Source of the DNA: an uncultured Clostridia bacterium
Lineage (GTDB): Bacteria > Bacillota > Clostridia > Oscillospirales > Acutalibacteraceae
Reading direction: 5' to 3'
DNA: 64,000 nucleotides
NCBI GenBank assembly: GCA_946500295.1
Contig: CAMMVF010000004.1
Span: 62,001 to 126,000, forward strand
Part shown: in pieces, positions 18,087-25,309 of the stretch
Layout: each line of letters opens with the position of its first letter
Position numbering within the stretch: the first letter of the stretch is position 1
Translations under genes and position numbers: made by a program
Notes under the pieces: generated by a model
Told to the model about the DNA's origin: nothing
What the model saw: only the letters and a program-made list of their open reading frames with translations
The model's database searches: none

Positions 18087-18196
18087 TCGTCATCAACCTT
18101 TCCTCGAAGGCGGCCTATTTGCAACAGGCTCATAACCGTAATGCCGACAAGTCCGCCGATCAGAAATCCGATGATGAAAAAGAGAAATGCAAACAT
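18083..18196 (-). CDS. DUF3789-type small membrane protein, 37 residues
   Basis: Too short for routine ORF calling. The ATG at 18196 starts a peptide with a single membrane helix (MFAFLFFIIGFLIGGLVGIT...) and a basic-acidic tail (RLRGKVDDE). GGAAAGGAAG lies upstream. Its TGA overlaps the methyltransferase ATG in an ATGA junction. I recall this as the DUF3789 family, which accompanies Tn1549-like elements. Function unknown; a coupling leader for methyltransferase translation is possible. Confidence 0.75.
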   Translation of the reverse strand: MFAFLFFIIGFLIGGLVGITVMSLLQIGRLRGKVDDE

Positions 18197-18261
18197 AGCG
18201 TAATCTTCCTTTCCTTATATACCTTATATAATAGAAATATCGCCCGCCTTCTTAAAAGGGA

Positions 18262-18360
18262 GCGATGAAAGAGCAGGGGTTTTAGGGGCTCGCCCCTAAC
18301 AAGTGCCTTTGTGGTATCACAAAGGCGATGCTTGCTGGTATATCGCATAGGGTTCGTCCC
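18262..18360. other. non-coding stretch with two stable hairpins
   Basis: Between the 37-residue peptide and the XRE-DpnD frame there is TAGGGG/CCCCTA (near 18282-18297, 4-base loop) and GCCTTTGTG/CACAAAGGC (near 18304-18325). Read on the minus strand the stems lie in the leader of the methyltransferase-mobilization operon. No T-run follows, so they look like a structured 5' leader rather than a terminator. A 73-codon open frame crosses here but has no ribosome site. Confidence 0.45.
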
Positions 18361-18395
18361 TGCGGCCGAACATTTTGCCACCAGCCGAAAATAGA

Positions 18396-18590
18396 TCAGC
18401 GTTCATAGTCACGGCTTCGTTCTTTTGTTCTTGCGTTGAAATCTACGCCCACAAAAGCCTCGGCGTCGAGGATATATTCGCTGTCATTCCATTTCTGCTC
18501 AACAAGTTCCTGCGCCTGTTCTCGTGAAGCCGCCTCGACCTCAACCGTTTTTTGCAGGGTTTCGGTAATTGTAACCTCGTAAGTTTTCAT
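18396..18590 (-). CDS. DpnD/PcfM-like protein from an internal start
   Basis: A 64-residue product whose ATG at 18590 lies in frame inside the XRE gene, seven bases after AGGAG. The ribosome site is stronger than most in the region, so separate synthesis is likely. DpnD/PcfM proteins are small, found on conjugative plasmids and near the DpnII system; their role is not known. Confidence 0.6.
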   Translation of the reverse strand: MKTYEVTITETLQKTVEVEAASREQAQELVEQKWNDSEYILDAEAFVGVDFNARTKERSRDYER

Positions 18591-18935
18591 TGTTTTGCTC
18601 CTTTCTTCGTAGGATTCAAAAATTGCTGCGGCGTTATCGGATTGCGGGGACAACTTGATACCGCATTCATCTTCCAATGCAATCAATAAAGAACACAATT
18701 CCTCGGCGCTTTGTATACGGGGAACGGCAAGCGTCGAGGGAGAAACGCCAAGCGCCTGTGCCAGCAGGCAGATCATACTTCGTTTAGGCGTTCTCGTGCC
18801 GGATTCGTACTGTGCAATTCGTATGTCGGCGCTTTCCGCAGAAAAGCCCACGGCCATACCTAACGCTTTCAGCGTCATACCCCGCAGAATACGAAACCGC
18901 CGGATTCTTTTTCCCGTATTCAATAGTTCCGTCAT
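18396..18935 (-). CDS. XRE regulator in frame with a DpnD/PcfM-like domain (fusion or two products)
   Basis: 179 residues. Residues 1-60 form an HTH_3 domain (TGKRIRRFRILRGMTLKALG, QYESGTRTPKRSM). Residues 116-179 match the separate DpnD/PcfM family (MKTYEVTITETLQKTVEVEA, then VEQKWNDSEYILDAE). The second part has its own ATG at 18590 with GAAAGGAG seven bases upstream, so a 64-residue protein is probably also made. In other elements the two are, as I recall, separate genes. Either a stop codon between them was lost here, or the frame is read both ways. The long product would join a DNA-binding head to a DpnD tail. Confidence 0.8.
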   Translation of the reverse strand: MTELLNTGKRIRRFRILRGMTLKALGMAVGFSAESADIRIAQYESGTRTPKRSMICLLAQALGVSPSTLAVPRIQSAEELCSLLIALEDECGIKLSPQSDNAAAIFESYEERSKTMKTYEVTITETLQKTVEVEAASREQAQELVEQKWNDSEYILDAEAFVGVDFNARTKERSRDYER

Positions 18936-18938
18936 TGG

Positions 18939-19907
18939 CTATCGCTCCTTTGCTCGCTCCTTTCGTTTGGTAATGGGAAGTCCGAGCCGCATACATAAAC
19001 AGTCGTTGTAATCCTTGCCTTGTGGCGAGAGCCGAACCGAAACGTCAACAGCATATTTTTTCGGCAGCAGGGCTTTGATTGTTTCGGCGGCCTGTTTGCC
19101 CGTCAGGTCATTATCCAACCGCAAAACCACCTTGCGGATATGTGGGTGATCTTCCAGATACCGTACAAGGGCGGCGGGCAGGGTGCTTTCTGAAATCTCT
19201 TTTTTCGGGCGGTAAACACCGGCAAGAGAGAGCAGGTTATCGCTTCGCCAGTCTTTGCCGTACAGTTTCAAAAGCGTTCCATAGGAAAGCAGATCAACCG
19301 CCGATTCAAACAAATGCAGCCGGTCGCTTTCTTCTGCTGCGGGAATCCCAAAAGAATAATGCTTGTCACTGCCGGTTGCGTCCCCGATGAAATCCGAGCC
19401 TATCCCACGCAGGTTTGCATAGCGGGCTTTGCCGTCCCTATCCATACCGACAAATACGACGTTATGATAAGGATAGCTTTCATAGAGCCGTCCCGTGCTG
19501 ATACAAAAATTTATCAGATCACAGTCGATACCTCTGCGGTGCAGATATTCCACGGCGTGGGTGGCGCAGCGGCTCGCCTTTGGCAATAGCAAAACTTTCG
19601 GCTTTTCTTCCTTTGGGGCGGGGGTATAGGTCGGCGGCGATACCGCCACGTTTCCCATAATTGTCTCGACCGCCTCCGTAAACGGCATTTCTTTTACCTT
19701 GATAAGATAATCAAGAGCAGAGTAGCCGCCGATTCCACGGGAAAACCAGCACCATTTTCCGTTGGAAATTTTCAAGCTGTCGTGCTCACGGGTACAATAG
19801 GTGTTGCCGCCGAAATGAACAAGCTCCTGCGGCTCATAGTTTTTAAGGTAGGTCAGCAAGTCCATTTCACGGGCTTTTTCCACGACTTCCGGCGGGATAT
19901 ATGGCAT
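18939..19907 (-). CDS. DUF3991/TOPRIM-domain protein (primase-like)
   Basis: 322 residues from the ATG at 19907 (TGGAGGTGAG upstream). The N-terminal part resembles a CHC2-type domain without the full zinc set (NTYCTREHDSLKISNGKWCW). DUF3991 follows (AVEYLHRRGIDCDLINFCIS), then a TOPRIM fold with the acidic residues E in LFESAVDLLSY and D.D in KVVLRLDNDLTGKQA. TOPRIM proteins of this type are primase relatives that may prime the complementary strand after transfer. Its end lies four bases before the XRE gene. Confidence 0.85.
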   Translation of the reverse strand: MPYIPPEVVEKAREMDLLTYLKNYEPQELVHFGGNTYCTREHDSLKISNGKWCWFSRGIGGYSALDYLIKVKEMPFTEAVETIMGNVAVSPPTYTPAPKEEKPKVLLLPKASRCATHAVEYLHRRGIDCDLINFCISTGRLYESYPYHNVVFVGMDRDGKARYANLRGIGSDFIGDATGSDKHYSFGIPAAEESDRLHLFESAVDLLSYGTLLKLYGKDWRSDNLLSLAGVYRPKKEISESTLPAALVRYLEDHPHIRKVVLRLDNDLTGKQAAETIKALLPKKYAVDVSVRLSPQGKDYNDCLCMRLGLPITKRKERAKER

Positions 19908-19931
19908 TTTCTCACCTCCATTCTGAAATAA

Positions 19932-19976
19932 AAAAAGCCGAGGGGCTTTCAAAAAGAAAACCTCTCGGCTATGTAA
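19932..19976 (-). terminator. terminator closing the Pycsar operon
   Basis: AGCCGAGGGG (from 19937) pairs with CCTCTCGGCT (to about 19971). On the minus strand the stem is followed by a run of T in TTTTTTTATT. It lies directly after the effector stop (19990) and before the TOPRIM gene, so it isolates the cargo island from the transfer operon. Confidence 0.75.
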
Positions 19977-19989
19977 AAAAATTTATTCT

Positions 19990-20544
19990 CTATATGACAA
20001 TTATCCCGATAACAAATAGCGTTACAAAGAGTAGTGAACCTATTGAAACAAGGAACAATCCCAGCTTGTAATATTTGAATTTCTTATCACAAATTATTGA
20101 ACAAATATATATTTGAGATATTAAATCTTCTTCCATTTGCGATGTTTCGCATTTCTCCAAATTCTGTTTATATGATGATAATGATTTGTGTTTTGCTATT
20201 GATGAAAAGAAGATAAGCGAATTTGATTTAATACCTCTATCAGAAAATTCATTTAGATTTACTCTTGCAAATAACGCAGCAATCCAGCATACACAACCAG
20301 CAAGTATAAGACTTATTGAAAAAATGCAAAATATGATATATATTATCGTCCAAAAACTGACATTGCTTGTCATATGGCAAAATATACTCTTAAATTTTGA
20401 AACATAATCGGTGGCAAGAAAAATTCCCGCAATAACACCAAAACTCCCCAAAATGATAGATGTTTTAGAATCGCAATTTTCTATCCATGCCGTATTTCTA
20501 TCAAGAATTTCTTTCAATTCTTCTCGTGTTCTTTTGCTTTCCAC
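19990..20544 (-). CDS. pycTM: Pycsar effector, PycTM-type membrane protein (DUF5706-like)
   Basis: 184 residues, GTG start at 20544 with AGGAGG six bases before it. The first helix ends in RNTAWIENCDSKTSIIL, the family's opening motif. Membrane segments lie at about 29-48, 64-93 (long, perhaps two passes) and 159-184. Between them NSLIFFSSIAKHKSLSSY and DLISQIYICSIICDKKFKYY match the conserved soluble block. In known Pycsar systems the cyclase makes cCMP or cUMP on infection and the TM effector then damages the membrane, stopping phage growth. It follows the cyclase by 10 bases. The family call is by eye. Confidence 0.85.
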   Translation of the reverse strand: MESKRTREELKEILDRNTAWIENCDSKTSIILGSFGVIAGIFLATDYVSKFKSIFCHMTSNVSFWTIIYIIFCIFSISLILAGCVCWIAALFARVNLNEFSDRGIKSNSLIFFSSIAKHKSLSSYKQNLEKCETSQMEEDLISQIYICSIICDKKFKYYKLGLFLVSIGSLLFVTLFVIGIIVI

Positions 20545-20554
20545 GATACCCCTC

Positions 20555-21973
20555 CTAATATCCCATTGATTTTAATTTATCTAAACATTCTCGGTAATCT
20601 TTTCCCTCGTAAACTCGTTTTTCAAGGATACCTTTTAATTTTATCCAGTGTTTTGACTGCTTTACAACATCTTCAAGAACATATGCACTTAACCAAGTTG
20701 AATTTTGGGCTTGAACACATAAAATCTCATACGCTTCTTCGTACATAGCAAAACAGCGATAGATTCCAATGAGATAACAATCTAAGTCTATTTCAACTTG
20801 AAGTTTTGATTTTCCAATTTTTTCGCCTAATTCATACATCTTTTGAATCAGTCCAAGCCAATAGTCCTTCCCATACTCTTTGATTAGACCATTTTTACAG
20901 TATGTTTTTGAAAATATACTTTCGTATAAGGAATAAGCCTGTTCTTTATTTTCTTGCTCTTTACGATCAATATCTGCCTGCTTGGCATTCAATCTACTTT
21001 GCCATTGCTGCAATCTAATATTTTCCTTGCGGGAATCATTATCGCGGGCAATCACTTGATTTTCCCGTTGCTTGATTTTCTCTAACGCAACTGATAACTC
21101 TGCGGATTTTTTGCTGATCTCATCAACGAGCAACAGAGCTTTTTCCTGTGTTTCAGTAAAAATTTCTTGTATAAATGAAGTTTCAGAATAATTCTCTTTA
21201 TCTGCCTTAACTGCTTCTGCTGTGATCTCTTTCGGTAGTGATAGATAATAGTCGCTGACAGTATATCCTTCAAAAACTTTACTGCCCTTTGTTCGGCTTG
21301 TTTTAGTCCATACTTCTGAATCCTCAATTTCTGAATATGTGTTTTCATCAATAAATATTTCACAAGGGTGTGCCAGACCACAATAGCGGTTAGCGTAATT
21401 TGTTGTTGAGCCAACCCAAACTATACCTGTTTCATTTTCGGCCGTTTCATCACTTTCTTTTCCGCGCATTCCGACCTTTGTAATCATAATTGTGCCAGTA
21501 CAAATACCGATACCGCAGCCAATACAAATATCCATTGATTTTTTCAAAGCAGGATTTAAGCAATAATCAATCAAAGTATGTATGTATCTTGCTGCCTTTG
21601 TGGCTTTATAAGACGAAGAAATAATCTGATCGTCCACATTACTATCCTGAAAGATACCCATAATTCCGTCACCGGCAAACTGTCGTGTATATCCGCCCGA
21701 ATACCGAATCGCTTGAATAACGATACGAATAAATGAACGATAAACTTTCACCATTTTTTTAGATTTCAATTCATCTGTCAAATCAGTGGATTTTCTCATA
21801 TCTACAAATAGAACGGAAAGTTTTCCCTTAAACACTTTATTTGAATCAGCTATATCGTTAAGCGGGGGCAATATGTCTGTAATTTCTATTTCTTCAACAG
21901 GCTGTCCTAAAATATTATTGACAGCGTTATTCGCTGTTTCAAATTCCGCTGTTGGAATAAATGATTCGCTCAT
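20555..21973 (-). CDS. pycC: Pycsar nucleotidyl cyclase (PycC), class III fold with coiled-coil tail
   Basis: 472 residues. The ATG at 21973 is eight bases after AGGAGG; the ATG two codons earlier is too close. The cyclase domain (about 48-245) has the two metal-binding Asp: D58 in LFVDMRKSTD and D102 in QFAGDGIMGIF. The nucleotide-site motif VWVGSTTNYANRY has N192 and R196. A coiled coil (about 280-345) and a helical C-terminal domain follow. With the adjacent TM effector this fits PycC rather than a housekeeping adenylate cyclase. Whether it makes cCMP or cUMP cannot be read by eye. Base composition is more AT-rich than in the transfer genes, as expected for cargo. Confidence 0.87.
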   Translation of the reverse strand: MSESFIPTAEFETANNAVNNILGQPVEEIEITDILPPLNDIADSNKVFKGKLSVLFVDMRKSTDLTDELKSKKMVKVYRSFIRIVIQAIRYSGGYTRQFAGDGIMGIFQDSNVDDQIISSSYKATKAARYIHTLIDYCLNPALKKSMDICIGCGIGICTGTIMITKVGMRGKESDETAENETGIVWVGSTTNYANRYCGLAHPCEIFIDENTYSEIEDSEVWTKTSRTKGSKVFEGYTVSDYYLSLPKEITAEAVKADKENYSETSFIQEIFTETQEKALLLVDEISKKSAELSVALEKIKQRENQVIARDNDSRKENIRLQQWQSRLNAKQADIDRKEQENKEQAYSLYESIFSKTYCKNGLIKEYGKDYWLGLIQKMYELGEKIGKSKLQVEIDLDCYLIGIYRCFAMYEEAYEILCVQAQNSTWLSAYVLEDVVKQSKHWIKLKGILEKRVYEGKDYRECLDKLKSMGY

Positions 21974-21987
21974 AAACATAGCCTCCT

Positions 21988-23124
21988 TTAACTTCTGAAA
22001 TCCTTTAACATTTGTTGCAAAAGTTGAGATTGTAAGTAGTCTTTTTTGAATGCGTCCATATTATAACCCTCTAAATCAGGAAAATGGGGTAGTCGATCGC
22101 TGAATGCGTCAACATTGTATTTTTCATAATTGGCTATGACAAAATCATTGAATTTCGTCCTTTCAAATTCAGATTCAAAAACAAGTACACATTCCAAAAA
22201 TCTTTGTCGTGCAGTTAATTCCTCGTCTATATCATCGGTAATATAAAACAGATGAACTGTATATTCGATTGAACCTTTAATGAAATACTTATATGAAATA
22301 TCCCAGTGGTGATAGCTCTCTTTGTATAAAGAAATCCCGTCGGTTCGAGGCGTGGAGGTAAAACATCGTCCGCCATCCAAAGCAGCCCCACCCAAAGAAT
22401 ATAATAAGGTTTGATGATAGTAAATATTTATATCATACCACCGAGGACGAGAATCGCACTGATTGAACAGATAAAATTCATAACCATCTCTACCATCCTC
22501 TGCTTGAATATCTTCGAGTGTAAATTCAGGGGCATACTTATAAAACTTTTTGCCGTTATCAGAATCTACCCAATCGTAAGGTTTTTGCAAAAACAGCAAG
22601 GCGCGATCCAGAGCTGTCGCATCAATTCCAAATCGCTTTTTCCATAGTTTCTCTATGACATTTATATCTGCTGACGCATTTTTTGGAGTGTTTGTGTCCA
22701 TTATCCGAGCATAAATGTTATTAGCAAATACACCTTGATATTGATCTGTTAAATAGTAAGGGGTATTGCGATCGTTACGAATAACAATAACATCTATTAT
22801 CTTTTTTCCAAAAGTGAGTGGTTGGACATATGCCGTTGGGCGAATACCTCCGGCAAATTTTTTCTCTCGCAAAAACGCAACAATATCTTGCGTTTTTCTT
22901 CTATTTTGGTCGTTTATAACATCACAAATAGAATAATCGGTTTCTTCATCAACACCAACGATAATAAGCCCGTCGTGATTAGAAAGATTATTCGCCATAC
23001 ATATAATATCGTGTAATAAGTCAGACTTGTTTTGATACCACTCTTTTTTGAAATCCCAATATTCCCCTTCTTGCCGTAATTCTATTAGTTGCCTTATTTC
23101 CGTTCTGAATGAAAACACATCCAT
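21988..23124 (-). CDS. AlbA_2 (Schlafen-type) domain protein
   Basis: 378 residues from the ATG at 23124 (AGGGTG six bases before; a GTG three codons earlier is possible). The N-terminal domain (about 12-135) has the AlbA_2 pattern EGEYWDFKKEWYQ, CMANNLSNHDGLIIVGVDE and IDVIVIRNDRNTPYYLT, ending near IYARIMDTNTPKNASAD. The C-terminal 230 residues (Tyr/Asp-rich, with QCDSRPRWYDINIYYHQTLL) match no family I know. AlbA_2 domains occur in regulators, some helicases and anti-phage proteins. It lies 14 bases before pycC and belongs to the same transcript, so a part in the defence module is plausible but unproved. Confidence 0.75.
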   Translation of the reverse strand: MDVFSFRTEIRQLIELRQEGEYWDFKKEWYQNKSDLLHDIICMANNLSNHDGLIIVGVDEETDYSICDVINDQNRRKTQDIVAFLREKKFAGGIRPTAYVQPLTFGKKIIDVIVIRNDRNTPYYLTDQYQGVFANNIYARIMDTNTPKNASADINVIEKLWKKRFGIDATALDRALLFLQKPYDWVDSDNGKKFYKYAPEFTLEDIQAEDGRDGYEFYLFNQCDSRPRWYDINIYYHQTLLYSLGGAALDGGRCFTSTPRTDGISLYKESYHHWDISYKYFIKGSIEYTVHLFYITDDIDEELTARQRFLECVLVFESEFERTKFNDFVIANYEKYNVDAFSDRLPHFPDLEGYNMDAFKKDYLQSQLLQQMLKDFRS

Positions 23125-23139
23125 TTTATTCACCCTGTA

Positions 23140-24186
23140 TTATACCTTTATATATCGTGTCGATCTCGACGAGCCGATACGTTTTATCGTACCGCTTTTT
23201 ACCATAGCACCGAGGACAGCTTCAACAGTGGTCGGGCTGACATCGGGTAGAATCTTGCATATCTCCGCTTTGGAAAGCGGCGTCAAGCTGTTTAATATCG
23301 TAGCCTCCACACGGGCTTTCTTTGTGATCTTCTTTCCGTGAACAACAGCGAAACGCTTATCGAGTTCCTTATAGCACATATAAAGGGTGGACAAGAAATT
23401 TTCGATAAATGGGAAATAGCTGTTTTCGTTTGTTTCCCAACCGATCGAGGATTGACGGAGAGATTCATAATAATAGGCTTTGTAGTTATTGATCTGTTCC
23501 TCAAAGGACACATACTTTCCTGCGTCGAACCCGTTTTTATAAAGAAGCAGCAGAGAGAGCAACCGCGACATTCTGCCGTTTCCGTCCCGAAATGGGTGTA
23601 TGCAAAGGAAATCCAAAATCACGCAGGGAATCAGCAAAAGCTGGTTGATATTGGCGTCGCTGCGAGCTTCCATATAAGCCAGTTCTAATTGTTCCATTGC
23701 CTTTGGCGTTTCATCGGCCGGTGTAGGACGAAAACGAACCCGTCTGTTGCCGTCAGCGTCGATCTCCAAAATCACATTGTCATCGGTTTTGTATTGACCG
23801 CCGTATTCATATCCGGCAAAGGACATCATTATTTCGTGCAAGCGTAAAATATCACGCTCTCTGAAATCAATATGTTCAAAGCCCAAATGAATTTCATTTA
23901 AGGCGTCCCTATAACCGGCGATTTCCGCCTCGTTATGATTTAACGGGGCGCTGTTTTGATTGACAATCGCAGCGATACGCTCATCGCTTGTCACAATCCC
24001 CTCAATCGCATTTGAACTTTTGATAGACTGTACTTTTGCAACAGCCTCTAACTCCGTAAAGATTTGTGCATATTCCTCTTTGCGTACACCAGCCATTGTT
24101 TTGAGAGCAGATATATTCGCCGTAAGATTTACAAGATTTGCAGGCAGCAATCCGTTGTTCAAAAAAGAATAATCAAATTTCCTCAT
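23140..24186 (-). CDS. Fic-domain AMP-transferase-like protein with inhibitory motif and winged helix
   Basis: 348 residues from the ATG at 24186 (AAGGACGG upstream). The catalytic motif is a complete HPFRDGNGRMSR (197-208, His197). The N-terminus carries the class II inhibitory motif SNAIEG (58-63), whose Glu62 blocks ATP binding until released. The C-terminus (about 290-348) is a winged helix (LSKAEICKILPDVSPTTVEA) that could bind DNA. Fic proteins transfer AMP to target proteins, often as toxins. The stop is 16 bases before the AlbA_2 gene, so the four genes form one operon. Two large inverted repeats precede it. Confidence 0.9.
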   Translation of the reverse strand: MRKFDYSFLNNGLLPANLVNLTANISALKTMAGVRKEEYAQIFTELEAVAKVQSIKSSNAIEGIVTSDERIAAIVNQNSAPLNHNEAEIAGYRDALNEIHLGFEHIDFRERDILRLHEIMMSFAGYEYGGQYKTDDNVILEIDADGNRRVRFRPTPADETPKAMEQLELAYMEARSDANINQLLLIPCVILDFLCIHPFRDGNGRMSRLLSLLLLYKNGFDAGKYVSFEEQINNYKAYYYESLRQSSIGWETNENSYFPFIENFLSTLYMCYKELDKRFAVVHGKKITKKARVEATILNSLTPLSKAEICKILPDVSPTTVEAVLGAMVKSGTIKRIGSSRSTRYIKV

Positions 24187-24198
24187 ATAGCACCGTCC

Positions 24199-24234
24199 TT
24201 TCTGCATATAAACATACCATATTATATGCAGAAA
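24199..24234. promoter_or_regulatory. perfect 13-bp inverted repeat before fic (operator candidate 1)
   Basis: TTTCTGCATATAA (24199-24211) and its exact complement TTATATGCAGAAA (24222-24234) flank a 10-base spacer. The repeat begins 13 bases before the Fic ATG and spans its likely promoter and leader. Protein binding here would shut off the fic-albA-pycC-pycTM transcript. Confidence 0.7.
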
Positions 24235-24255
24235 ATCAAGTGGTCGGTCAGATTT

Positions 24256-24288
24256 ACTGCATATAAACAGTCGCACTGTATGCAGAAA
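24256..24288. promoter_or_regulatory. second inverted repeat before fic (operator candidate 2)
   Basis: CTGCATA (24258-24264) pairs with TATGCAG (24279-24285). It shares CTGCATATAAAC with the first site, and the two lie about 57 bases apart, close to five or six helical turns, as expected for paired operators. Confidence 0.6.
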
Positions 24289-24347
24289 GTAAAATGAAAT
24301 ATGCAGATACGGAAAAGCGGCACAGGAAAATCCCGTGCCGCCGCCGA

Positions 24348-24677
24348 TCAAAATGCTCCAATCTTTTTGAGGTAGGAAAAGCAATCGGTATGTCCTCGAA
24401 AATAGATTTGCTGCCGTTCCATACTTTCAAGCCGGAATTGCAGCTTGAAATAGTTTGCCAAGATTTCGTGTTCTTCGGCTGATAGGGTGAGCCCGCCCGC
24501 ACCCTCTATAACCGTTTGGATAAAAGGGTACTTTGCTTTCAAATCGGATATGCTTTGATATAAAGAACGGTAGTTCTCGTCATTCTCCCGCAGATCAACG
24601 GTGATGGCGTCCTCAATTTCAGCAAAAGATTCTTCCAAACGTCCGGCTAAATCAAAATATGAACTGCTTTCGCTCAT
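24348..24677 (-). CDS. hypothetical ICE protein, 109 residues
   Basis: Starts MSESSSYFDLAGRLEESFAE with GAGGAAGTG upstream. It is acidic and helical, with no Cys pattern and no membrane segment; the C-terminus is more basic (FRLESMERQQIYFRGHTDCF). It stands just before the fic operator region and on the same strand, but is separated from fic by 160 bases with the inverted repeats. I do not recognise the family. Similar short acidic proteins occur in the accessory part of Tn1549-like elements. Confidence 0.6.
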   Translation of the reverse strand: MSESSSYFDLAGRLEESFAEIEDAITVDLRENDENYRSLYQSISDLKAKYPFIQTVIEGAGGLTLSAEEHEILANYFKLQFRLESMERQQIYFRGHTDCFSYLKKIGAF

Positions 24678-24803
24678 AAAATCACTTCCTCGCTTTTTTA
24701 TTATACTATACCCAACAGGCGAAACAATATCAAAGGTACGAAACCACTTGCTTCCCCATACGCCGACCAGAATTATGTTTTATTTTTAGAAAAATGAACT
24801 ATG

Positions 24804-24834
24804 TCCGTACAATACGGATATAAATTATTATAAT
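24804..24834 (+). promoter_or_regulatory. promoter with palindromic operator for the XRE gene at 24894
   Basis: TCCGTACAATACGGA (24804-24818) is a perfect 6-3-6 palindrome covering the -35 region. TATAAT follows at 24829-24834, and the XRE gene starts 60 bases later. The arrangement fits self-repression by the XRE product. Confidence 0.65.
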
Positions 24835-24893
24835 GCACCCCGCCCGTGGTTACAATATATTTGGCTAATTTCTTAAAGCAAAGGGGGTGCAGT

Positions 24894-25256
24894 ATGGAAC
24901 TTGATTACAAAGCAATAGGCAAGCGTATCAAGATTGCCCGTATTAAAGCCGATTTAACCCAAGAAAAACTTTCTGAAATGGTAGGCGTTTCGCCCACGCA
25001 TTTAAGCAATATTGAAACAGGGACAACAAGGGTCAGTCTGAATGCTATTATCAGCATTGCCAATGCTTTGCATATAACAAGTGACGACCTGCTTTGCGAT
25101 AATGTGGTAAAGGCAAAGGTTCAGTTTGAAAAGGATATTGCACTCATATTAGAGGATTGCGATGAATACGAGATTCGCATAATCCGTGATATGGCTTCAG
25201 CAACCAAAGAAACGCTACGCCGTGACGCTCATCTCCGCAAGATCGCCGATCAATAA
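24894..25256 (+). CDS. XRE-family transcriptional regulator
   Basis: 120 residues from the ATG at 24894, which has AAAGGGGGTG upstream. A clear HTH_3 domain covers residues 5-62 (IGKRIKIARIKADLTQEKLS, SPTHLSNIETGTTRVSLN). The C-terminal half is acidic and helical (ALILEDCDEYEIRIIRDMAS), typical of the small repressors in gut Clostridia ICEs. It is one of only two plus-strand genes in the element and faces ArdA. A symmetrical site in its own promoter suggests self-control. Confidence 0.9.
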   Translation: MELDYKAIGKRIKIARIKADLTQEKLSEMVGVSPTHLSNIETGTTRVSLNAIISIANALHITSDDLLCDNVVKAKVQFEKDIALILEDCDEYEIRIIRDMASATKETLRRDAHLRKIADQ

Positions 25257-25277
25257 AATCATACTCTATTAAAATGT

Positions 25278-25307
25278 AAGGGGCAAGTCTGAAAAGACCT
25301 GCCCCTT
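25278..25307. terminator. bidirectional terminator between xre and ardA
   Basis: AAGGGGCA...TGCCCCTT with an inner GTCT/AGAC pair and a GAAA loop forms one long stem with a single mismatch. It lies between the convergent stops at 25256 and 25310. Confidence 0.7.
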
Positions 25308-25309
25308 TA

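Noticed and set aside
18160-18381. 73-codon open frame over the hairpin region
   Set aside because: No ribosome site. It overlaps the DUF3789 peptide in another frame and consists of stem sequences.
20555-21973. CBASS (CD-NTase) system
   Set aside because: The cyclase has the class III nucleotidyl-cyclase motifs, not the CD-NTase fold, and the effector matches the Pycsar membrane type.
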